Below, piece by piece: positions 1-5,392 of a DNA stretch of 5,392 bases. Position 1 is the stretch's first letter; every line of letters begins with the position of its first letter. The notes under the pieces were generated by a model that searched no databases, was not told where the DNA came from, and saw only the letters and a program-made list of their open reading frames with translations. Origin of the DNA: an uncultured Beijerinckiaceae bacterium (lineage in GTDB: Bacteria; Pseudomonadota; Alphaproteobacteria; Rhizobiales; Beijerinckiaceae); assembly GCA_937873345.1 (NCBI GenBank), contig CALMRL010000541.1, positions 1 through 5,392 of the forward strand, written 5' to 3'. The position numbers and the translations under genes were made by a program.

Positions 1-1498
1 CACAGCCGCCTTGGGAACCGCCGAGACCGCCGGTCTGCCCACCCGCCCCCGATCCGCCCCCGAATCCGCTCCCCCCGAGCCCGCCACCGGGGCCGCCTCC
101 CTGCCCAGCGCCGCCGAAGCCGCCACCCGCCGACAGGCCGCCGGCGTAGGGCGCGGAGGACTGGCCGGTCGGCTGGCCGCCGAGCTGTGTCTGCGGAGGG
201 CTCTGTCCGGCGAAGCCGCCGTTCGACAGACCGACACCGCCTCCGCCGCTGCTGGCGCTGCTGCCATTGCCGAAGAGGCCGTTGACGAGGCGCACGAGTT
301 CGCGGGCTTCCCGGTAGCGCGGCCGATAGACGTAGATACCGGGCGTCGCCGAAAGGTCCTGGTGGTCGAGCCGGCGGATCCACACCGCCGCACGGCGGAT
401 GAGTTGCGGACTGCGCGAGATGACCATGATCGCGCGCAGGCGCTTCACGGCCTTGAACTGCACGGTGCCGATCGCTCCGCCGGCCTCCTTGTCGATGTCG
501 AAGATGCGGTCGAGTTCGCCGATGACCTCGTCGGGTGAGGAATGGCGAAGCTCGACCACGCTGACGGACTGGCTGTGCATCCAGTCCGTATCGAACTTCT
601 TGATCGCAGCCGCGATCTCCCGGCGCTTGGGCTCGGGGCCGCGGATCACGATCGCGTTGCGGGCGCCATCGATGCGCACCCCGTCGGCATCGCTGATGAA
701 GCCGCCGATGAGCTTCAGGATGGACTGCGCCGAGGTATAGTCGAGCGGCACCACGGTGATGCCGAAGCCGGGCTCCTTCGCGCTGCCGTCGACGGCGCCG
801 CCGCCAAGCGCGCTCGGCGCGATGCGGAAGCCGGCTCCCATCGGCGTCATCGCCAGCCCCTGCATCGCCAGCACGGTCTCGAGCGTGGACAGCAGCTCGG
901 CGCGGTTCTGAAGCGCTGCAGAGGAGATGGTGATCTTGCCCGTGACGTTGGGCGCCAGAGCGTAGGAGATGTGCAGCACGTTGCCGAGGACGGCCTGCAG
1001 CACGTCCTTGATGTCGGCGTCGTCGAAATTAAGCCTGTAGCCGTCCTCCGCCTCCGCGGTGCGACGCGGTGGGGGAGTCGTCTCGTCGAAGGTCAGGCGC
1101 GTCTCGCGGGCAGCGTCGCGACCCGGTTCCGGCGCGAAAGCGTCGGGGTCCGCCGGATCAGCCTTGGCGACGCGCGCCTTCCTCTTGGCCAGCGCGAGGA
1201 ACTCGGGGCCGCCGTACTGCTGCTGCGCGCGCGACGCCTCGATCGCCGCAAGGAGGGAAGTCCTGCCGATCGGCGCGAGAAGGGAGGACTCCGGGCCGAA
1301 GCTGCGTTCCCGGCCCGGGCCGCTGGGCTCCTGGTCGACGCGACCCTGCTCGCGCTGCGGCGGAGGGTTGAGGATGCGGTGCTCGCGATAGTCGACGATG
1401 ACCGGCATGCTGGTATCGGTCACCGGAGGCGGCGCGCTGCCAACGCATCCCGCCAGCGGGATGATGCCGGCCAGCATGGCGCATTCACGCAGTCGCAC
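1..1498 (-). CDS. gspD: Type II secretion system secretin GspD, lipoprotein type (N-terminal 499 residues; C-terminus off the left edge)
   Basis: This is the outer-membrane secretin that forms the exit channel of the type II secretion system. Reading leftward from the GTG at 1498, the frame stays open to the edge. Residues 1-18 form a short lipoprotein signal (RLR n-region, lipobox LAGC, lipidated Cys18). Val rather than Asp follows the Cys, which fits outer-membrane sorting. Residues 19-153 are a Pro/charged linker not found in classical GspD. An N0 domain (YRLNFDDADIKDVLQAVLG) spans about 154-228. N1 spans about 247-310 (VVPLDYTSAQSILKLI, then GARNAIVIRG). N2 spans about 311-382 (SVVELRHSSPDEVIGELDRI). 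N3 begins at about 387 (YVYRPRYREARELVRLVNGLFG) and is interrupted from about 411 by a glycine-rich stretch that continues off the window. The secretin pore domain is not visible. The GTG is preferred because an in-frame TGA lies at 1514-1516, AGGGAG lies 10 nt upstream, and starting at Met8 would remove the basic n-region. Lipidated secretins such as HxcQ are known to be self-piloting; the same role here is inference. Other secretins (type IV pilus, type III) are less likely given the N0-N1-N2 pattern. Confidence 0.93.
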   Translation of the reverse strand, partial: MRLRECAMLAGIIPLAGCVGSAPPPVTDTSMPVIVDYREHRILNPPPQREQGRVDQEPSGPGRERSFGPESSLLAPIGRTSLLAAIEASRAQQQYGGPEFLALAKRKARVAKADPADPDAFAPEPGRDAARETRLTFDETTPPPRRTAEAEDGYRLNFDDADIKDVLQAVLGNVLHISYALAPNVTGKITISSAALQNRAELLSTLETVLAMQGLAMTPMGAGFRIAPSALGGGAVDGSAKEPGFGITVVPLDYTSAQSILKLIGGFISDADGVRIDGARNAIVIRGPEPKRREIAAAIKKFDTDWMHSQSVSVVELRHSSPDEVIGELDRIFDIDKEAGGAIGTVQFKAVKRLRAIMVISRSPQLIRRAAVWIRRLDHQDLSATPGIYVYRPRYREARELVRLVNGLFGNGSSASSGGGGVGLSNGGFAGQSPPQTQLGGQPTGQSSAPYAGGLSAGGGFGGAGQGGGPGGGLGGSGFGGGSGAGGQTGGLGGSQGGC

Positions 1499-1508
1499 GA
1501 AATCGATA

Positions 1509-1514
1509 CTCCCT
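1509..1514 (-). promoter_or_regulatory. Ribosome binding site of gspD
   Basis: AGGGAG on the minus strand sits 10 nt before the GTG at 1498. It supports the GTG start over the in-frame ATG seven codons later, and it overlaps the in-frame TGA that bounds the frame upstream. Confidence 0.6.
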
Positions 1515-1516
1515 CA

Positions 1517-2028
1517 TTCGTGCGCGAAACTTGGCGATGGCAAGCGCCGCTATCGGCCGTCAGGTTTAGAACGAGCGCTCCGGGCAAGCCAGGAGGGCCC
1601 CGATCGTATCGTCGTCCTCCACAGGATCGTCACAGCTCGAGGGCCGAGACCTGGAGGCGATGCATGTCCTTCCCGCTGTGCCCTTGCAGTTCTTGGCGAT
1701 CGACCGACCAAACCCTTCAAATGAGGCACGCGAGAGGCGGGTTGCTACCCGACCCAGCTGGCGTGGCGGGACCGCCGGATTGACAAGCGACACCTGGACG
1801 CGCAGGACGGCTGCCTCGACAGCTACTCTCGGCCACGCGGCGATAGAATCGCCTTGTCGCCAGGGCGCTGATTCGCCAGCGGTGATGGCCGTCGCGATCT
1901 GACAGGCGCAGCGATGGAAACCTGTGCGGACTGACTTGGCTTCAAGGCTATATTCCCGACGTGGGAGCGGCATTGCTTGGCCATGGCTCAAGCCTCGGAG
2001 GCTTGGTCCCGCCCCGATTGCCGACCAG
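1517..2028. other. Spacer of about 500 bp between divergent gspD and the first glycosyltransferase; no gene supported
   Basis: Both strands carry open frames here, but none has recognisable motifs, a good ribosome site or strong third-position GC bias, so I call no gene. The stretch must hold the start signals of both gspD (leftward) and the glycosyltransferases (rightward). A consensus TTGACA occurs at 1780-1785 on the plus strand, but no matching -10 hexamer lies 16-18 nt downstream. A TAGAAT at 1844-1849 has no clear -35. A small perfect palindrome, GGCGAT-AGA-ATCGCC, lies at 1839-1853 and could be an operator half-site pair or chance. No promoter can be assigned with confidence. The stretch could also be the remains of an older gene. 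Confidence 0.5.
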
Positions 2029-2907
2029 GTGAAAGCGACCGCGGATCGAGGACCGGTCCTGCACATGGCGTCACCGACGCACTACGCCAACCTAATGATC
2101 CGCCACATGGTGGCGACGAAGCTGGCGGACTACCTGCCGGGTTTGACGGTCTCGAACATCAGCCTGCCGTACTGGAACATACACGTACCGTCCCTGCTCC
2201 CTCGCGCGGACGAGCGCATCTGCGACCTCATGGCGGAACAGCACGTTCCCTTCGAGCAGCTCAGGCATCTGAGCGAAGCGGGGGCGGTGACGCGCATCCA
2301 TTGGCACGGCTACGGTCAGAGGCTTGAGAATTTCCCGGCGAAATCGGTGTGCGACGCGCTGTTCCAAACCGATGATCGCATCGGCGTCGAGCTATCCGAC
2401 GATTGCCTGCTTTGTCCGATCAGGGCCGGAGAGATCCTCGACGCGATCCATCCCGGCTACACGATCGTGCCCGTCGAGTTCTACGAGGACATCGTCGAGC
2501 GGACAGGGTTTTCGCCGGTGTTCATGGGCCAGCTCGCTGACAATGAGTTTGTCCGCAGGCTGCGGTCGCGATTTCCCAAGGCGCGGTATCTCCCGCAAAA
2601 CGACGCCCTGGAGGACTTCCAGACGATCCGCAAGGCCCGCAACATCGTCCTGCCGGTCAGCACCTTCGCGTGGCTCGCCGCTTGGCTGTCCAACGCGGCC
2701 TATATCGCCCTTCCGGTCTTCGGCATCTTCAATCCGCGCCTGTTCGCGCTGCACGATCTCCTGCCGATCGGGGAAGACCGGTATCAGTTCTTTCAGTTTC
2801 CCGAGCGTCATGCCGTTCCGCTGAGCGAACTCGAGGAGACGCATAAGCTCATCAAGGGCAAATGGCATCAGGTTAGGGGATGCGAGCTTGCTCCGACAAC
2901 GCTCTAG
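2029..2907 (+). CDS. Predicted glycosyltransferase, GT11/O-fucosyltransferase-like
   Basis: This is a predicted cytoplasmic sugar transferase of about 292 residues, probably acting on a surface polysaccharide; donor and acceptor are unknown. No signal peptide or membrane segment is visible. Three regions match the order of motifs in GT11/O-fucosyltransferase-like enzymes. The first is an N-terminal VLHMASPTHYANLMIRHM (about 17-34). The second is a central PIRAGEIL (about 130-137), in the place of the family's HxRxGD-type donor-binding motif. The third is a C-terminal DFQTIRKARNIVLPVSTFAW (about 196-215) followed by LAAWLS, which parallels the STFSWWAAWL motif of alpha-1,2-fucosyltransferases. 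The match is by motif only, so the specificity is inference. The start is uncertain. GTG 2029 keeps the presumed first beta-strand (GPVLHM), but no good ribosome site is seen. ATG 2065 has GAGGA 12 nt upstream and would give 280 aa. GTG 1924 would give 327 aa, but codons 1924-2028 lack the GC bias of the rest. The second glycosyltransferase gene follows 144 bp downstream on the same strand and may be co-transcribed. Confidence 0.75.
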   Translation: MKATADRGPVLHMASPTHYANLMIRHMVATKLADYLPGLTVSNISLPYWNIHVPSLLPRADERICDLMAEQHVPFEQLRHLSEAGAVTRIHWHGYGQRLENFPAKSVCDALFQTDDRIGVELSDDCLLCPIRAGEILDAIHPGYTIVPVEFYEDIVERTGFSPVFMGQLADNEFVRRLRSRFPKARYLPQNDALEDFQTIRKARNIVLPVSTFAWLAAWLSNAAYIALPVFGIFNPRLFALHDLLPIGEDRYQFFQFPERHAVPLSELEETHKLIKGKWHQVRGCELAPTTL

Positions 2908-3051
2908 CCTCTTCCATCGCTTGGCGAACGGGAAATCGATCGACGTTCGGCCAGGTTGTGGCCAAGCGACCGTTGTCTTGCTTGCGCCGAGCCGGGCGCC
3001 TTGCGACCATCGTGTCCAGCAGCAGCAAGCCTGCCACGATCGTCTTCGGCG

Positions 3052-3939
3052 ATGACGCGCTCTGCAGGGCCGGAACGCAATGCCTCCGCTCGATGCTCCG
3101 CGACGCTCGTCGCTATCGCGAAAAACGAGGATCGCTACATCCTGGAGTGGCTCGCTCACCACCTCGCCATCGGCTTCTCGAAGATCATCGTCTACGACGA
3201 TGCGAGCAGCGATGGGACGCTCGCGACGTTGCGATGCGTTTCACGGGTTATCCCCGCGATCAGCGTCCACCCCACCGAAGCGGTCGACCTCCATGCGTCT
3301 CCGCAGACGACGTGCTACAACAACGCCCTGAAGGAGGTCGCGACAGAGTGGACGATGTTCCTGGACATCGATGAATTCCTCATCCCGTTTCGCGACTACT
3401 CCATCGAAGCTTTCCTTATGCGGGTCCCGAGTGACGTTTCAAGCGTACACCTCAACTGGCGGGGGTTCGGTTCGAGTGGCCGCGTCAGCGCGGACTACGG
3501 CTTCGTCGTCGAAGCCTTCACGCGATGCGCACCCGTGCGATGGGGGAACCACCACCACTTCAAATCGATCGCGCGCACGGCCCTCATCGAGAAGGTCTAT
3601 GTCCATAACGTGGATGCGACCGCCGGCCGTCGTGTCCTATCGGATCTTCACGAATTCGAGACCGCTAGCGATGGATTGTCGGATCGGATCGCCTATGACG
3701 GCATCCAGATCAACCACTACCAGTGCAAGACCTACGGGGAATTCAAGGCCCGGATGGAGCGCGGTGACGCCAACTACCACGCAGGTCACGCCTTGAAGGG
3801 ACGGGATCCGTCGTACGAGCGGTTCCTGCAGATCGATAGGAACGAGGAGGAGAACCTCGAAGCCTTCGTCTTTCGAGCACGCTTCGGACGATTTTACGAG
3901 GTGTTGGAGAGAGCGTCACAGCAGGCGATAATTATGTGA
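3052..3939 (+). CDS. Glycosyltransferase family 2-type protein (Glyco_tranf_2_4-like, GT-A fold)
   Basis: This is a predicted sugar-nucleotide-dependent glycosyltransferase of 295 residues, likely cytoplasmic, with no signal peptide or transmembrane segment. The N-terminal nucleotide-binding strand reads TLVAIAKNEDRYILEWLAHH (about 18-37), the typical opening of this subfamily. IIVYDDASSDGT (about 45-56) is the second nucleotide-binding motif. FLDIDEFL (about 103-110) carries the metal-binding DxD motif (Asp105, Asp107). Further conserved-looking polar clusters are WGNHHHFK (164-171) and INHYQCKT (220-227). The substrate is unknown. With its upstream neighbour it probably acts in capsule, O-antigen or exopolysaccharide assembly. 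ATG 3052 is chosen because codons from the alternative TTG 2956 up to 3052 show much weaker third-position GC bias; neither start has a strong ribosome site. The gene ends 1 bp before the first plausible base of the recombinase relic, so it may belong to the same acquired segment. Confidence 0.87.
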   Translation: MTRSAGPERNASARCSATLVAIAKNEDRYILEWLAHHLAIGFSKIIVYDDASSDGTLATLRCVSRVIPAISVHPTEAVDLHASPQTTCYNNALKEVATEWTMFLDIDEFLIPFRDYSIEAFLMRVPSDVSSVHLNWRGFGSSGRVSADYGFVVEAFTRCAPVRWGNHHHFKSIARTALIEKVYVHNVDATAGRRVLSDLHEFETASDGLSDRIAYDGIQINHYQCKTYGEFKARMERGDANYHAGHALKGRDPSYERFLQIDRNEEENLEAFVFRARFGRFYEVLERASQQAIIM

Positions 3940-4560
3940 GACTCCCGCGGCCGTCGTGCCAGACTTTCCTATCAGGCCTCATCGTCTGCGGCAGGTGCGG
4001 TGCTGTCGACGCTATCTGCAACAATAATCAGCTCGTCAATCGGCGTTACCTTGAGGGCATGGTCACCGAAGCTTTGCGCCGGTAGTGGCTGAAGCCGGTG
4101 AATATCGAGGCGATGCGCGAGACCTTCGCAGCGACCCACGCAGTCGATCCTGACGCTTCCGAACAGGTTCGCGTTGGCCTACACGCCGGCCTCAAGGGGG
4201 CGCGGCGCCACTTGCGGCTAGGTGGTCGCTGCGATTGCTGACTTCGACCAGAGCGTCGTGCCGATCGGTCAAGCTTGGGCAACTCGAAGAGCAGGCCGCC
4301 TTCGCGTCTCAGATCGTCGAGAAAAAAGCTTCAAATAAGCCAGCTGCACCCAAGCCACCTACACCGCTCGATTGCAAACACATGGAAACTGCTCTGGCGG
4401 AGATCGGTGCGTGCGATGATCGAGAAGATCGTTGTGCTGCCTCAGGAGGGCCACGCGGCGCAGATCGAGATCTTTGGCCGTTTTACTAGCGTGATCGCGG
4501 CCGCGGGGCTGCTGAAGAGCTTCGAGCAGACCTCAAACGCGAACACCCCCGAAGCCGGAG
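3940..4560 (+). pseudogene. Serine site-specific recombinase, decayed C-terminal fragment
   Basis: This is a relic of the recombinase/zinc-ribbon part of a large serine recombinase of the kind carried by integrative elements. The catalytic N-terminal resolvase domain is absent. In one frame (codons in phase with 3966), FLSGLIVCGRCGA (3966-4004) is the hallmark start of the zinc beta-ribbon. It is followed too soon by CNNNQLVNRRYLEGMVTEAL, so about 15-20 residues inside the ribbon appear to be missing. TAG at 4083-4085 interrupts the frame, after which WLKPVNIEAMRETF continues in phase. The match then moves to a second frame near 4222 (AIADFDQSVVPI), to a third near 4271 (LGQLEEQAAFASQI) and back to the first near 4405 (AMIEKIVVLPQEGHAAQIEI, then FGRFTSVIAAAG), the typical C-terminal strand region. 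The assignment rests on family motifs recalled without a search. At least three frameshifts, one stop, a missing N-terminus and an internal deletion make it non-functional. Confidence 0.8.
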
Positions 4561-4573
4561 CTTCGGGGGTGTT
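4542..4573 (-). terminator. Rho-independent-type terminator of the rRNA operon
   Basis: This is a perfect 14-bp inverted repeat (4542-4555 with 4560-4573) around a 4-nt loop. It lies 8 bp past the 3' end of tRNA-fMet in the direction of rRNA transcription. Read on the minus strand, the loop is UCCG closed by C:G, a member of the very stable UNCG tetraloop class. The stem begins AACACCCCCGAAGC. The following T-rich tract is weak (GTTCGCGTTTG). The symmetric stem could also stop plus-strand transcription coming from the glycosyltransferase side. Confidence 0.85.
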
Positions 4574-4581
4574 ACATTCGG

Positions 4582-4658
<77 letters not shown>

Positions 4659-4695
4659 GCAGATGGTGTGATGGTGAAGAGAGCATGATCTTGGC

Positions 4696-4814
4696 AGGCC
4701 TGGCAACCACCGACTCTCCCAGGTCTTGAGACATAGTACCATAGGCGCTGGGGCGTTTGACGGCCGAGTTCGGGATGGGATCGGGTCTGGTCGCCCTGCA
4801 AAAGTCACCAGGCC
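4696..4814 (-). rRNA. rrf: 5S ribosomal RNA
   Basis: This is a 5S rRNA of about 119 nt. The terminal helix pairs GGCCTGG at the 5' end (4814 downward) with CCAGGCC at the 3' end (4697-4703). The conserved loop core reads CCCGATCCCATCCCGAACTC, followed by GGCCGTCAAACGCCCCAGCG and then ATGGTACTATG and GGGAGAGT. The ends are set from the helix and may be off by a few bases. It lies between the 23S spacer and tRNA-fMet, the standard alphaproteobacterial order. Confidence 0.95.
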
Positions 4815-4920
4815 GGCGAAGATCATGCGAAGCAACTCCGCTCGGACCCGGCAAAGTCGGGACCTGAGCGAACGCGTTAGCGCCATCGCGGAGCGATGAG
4901 ACTGACGCATGGTCTTCATC

Positions 4921-4948
4921 GCGACGTTCGCTCGAGGCGAACCGTCGC
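4921..4948 (-). repeat. Spacer hairpin, 11 bp with one bulge
   Basis: GCGACGTTCGC (4921-4931) pairs with 4937-4948 around the loop TCGAG, with one unpaired C at 4942 or 4943. It lies inside the rRNA spacer and is probably a processing structure. Confidence 0.6.
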
Positions 4949-4988
4949 GGGGATCGAGCCTCGCTTCTCCAGCGAGGAGTGACGCTTT

Positions 4989-5018
4989 GATCATGCACCG
5001 CTCGCGCGGTGCTTGATC
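4989..5018 (-). repeat. Spacer hairpin, 11 bp interrupted by one T:T mismatch
   Basis: GATCA-T-GCACCG (4989-5000) pairs with CGGTGC-T-TGATC (5007-5018) around a 6-nt loop CTCGCG. The two halves match exactly except for the facing T pair, a typical RNase III-like substrate shape. Its role in rRNA maturation is inference. Confidence 0.65.
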
Positions 5019-5030
5019 TCGGCGTCGCCG

Positions 5031-5066
5031 CACGAGGCTCGCTCACTTTGCGAGCGAGTCCTCGTG
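5031..5066 (-). repeat. Spacer hairpin, about 14 bp, just downstream of the 23S 3' end
   Basis: CACGAGG-CTCGCTC (5031-5044) pairs with GAGCGAG-T-CCTCGTG (5052-5066), leaving one bulged T at 5059 and a 7-nt loop. It starts about 18 nt after the estimated 23S end and is a likely processing signal. Confidence 0.65.
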
Positions 5067-5083
5067 GGGCATGGGTAATGAGA

Positions 5084-5392
<309 letters not shown>

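Larger units (their letters stand above)
4815..5083 (-). other. 23S-5S internal transcribed spacer, rich in hairpins
   Basis: This transcribed spacer of about 270 nt holds no gene. It contains a run of inverted repeats: 4884-4898 (CATCGC-GGA-GCGATG), 4921-4948 (11 bp, one bulged C), 4960-4976 (CTCGCT-TCTCC-AGCGAG), 4989-5018 and 5031-5066. They are likely RNA structures that guide cleavage between mature 23S and 5S. The open frames seen on both strands here are byproducts of GC-rich structured RNA. Confidence 0.8.

Noticed and set aside
542..1783. Long plus-strand open frame of 413 codons, and shorter ones over 11-740
   Set aside because: They lie opposite the gspD frame, which has clear secretin domains. 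The plus-strand products are Arg/Ala-rich with no family motif, as expected of an antisense shadow in GC-rich DNA.
1780..1849. TTGACA (1780-1785) and TAGAAT (1844-1849) as one sigma-70 promoter
   Set aside because: The two hexamers are 58 nt apart, and neither has a proper partner at 16-18 nt.
1949..1954. TATATT as a -10 box for the first glycosyltransferase
   Set aside because: No -35-like hexamer lies 16-18 nt upstream; the nearest TTGGCT (1936-1941) is only 7 nt away.
1566..2066. Minus-strand open frame of 166 codons in the spacer
   Set aside because: It has no recognisable motif or ribosome site, and it overlaps the probable start of the glycosyltransferase. Its composition looks random.
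2917..2969. Inverted repeat TCGCTTGGC ... GCCAAGCGA between the two glycosyltransferase genes
   Set aside because: The arms are exact but only 9 bp, with a 35-nt spacer and no T-run. A smaller GGCCA/TGGCC stem overlaps it. It is too weak to call a terminator or operator.
2392..3162. Minus-strand open frame of 256 codons under the two glycosyltransferases
   Set aside because: It is antisense to two motif-bearing genes and reads as a low-complexity charged shadow.

Overview
The window looks like chromosomal DNA from a high-GC alphaproteobacterium, most likely of the order Hyphomicrobiales (Rhizobiales). Three things support this: the sequence of the rRNA operon end, an initiator tRNA with an A29:U41 pair in its anticodon stem, and a lipoprotein-type GspD with a very glycine-rich insert. 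The genus cannot be fixed from this sequence; Methylobacteriaceae or Bosea/Bradyrhizobium-like bacteria are guesses only.

Layout from left to right. (1) Positions 1-1498, minus strand: the N-terminal 499 residues of a type II secretion secretin (gspD). The pore-forming C-terminal domain lies beyond the left edge. (2) About 1517-2028: a spacer of roughly 500 bp with no convincing gene. (3) About 2029-2907, plus strand: a predicted glycosyltransferase that resembles the GT11/O-fucosyltransferase fold group. (4) 3052-3939, plus strand: a GT2-type glycosyltransferase with a clear DxD motif. (5) About 3940-4560, plus strand: the broken C-terminal third of a serine site-specific recombinase, with an in-frame stop, several frameshifts and an internal deletion. 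(6) 4542-4573: a perfect 14-bp hairpin that serves as the rRNA operon terminator. (7) 4582-5392, minus strand: the distal end of an rRNA operon, read leftward as 23S 3' end, a long hairpin-rich spacer, 5S, tRNA-fMet and terminator.

Biological reading. The two glycosyltransferase genes point the same way and probably act on a surface glycan. They sit between a housekeeping rRNA operon and a secretion locus, next to the relic of an integrase. The arrangement resembles a small decayed genomic island beside the initiator tRNA gene. The relic's last reading frame runs through the terminator and into the antisense of the tRNA, ending inside the anticodon. This suggests that the ancestral element used this tRNA region as its integration site. 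I found no CRISPR array, toxin-antitoxin pair, phage structural gene or clearly new defence system. The most useful observations are the island-like junction, the recombinase relic, the hairpin array in the 23S-5S spacer and the unclear starts of both glycosyltransferases.
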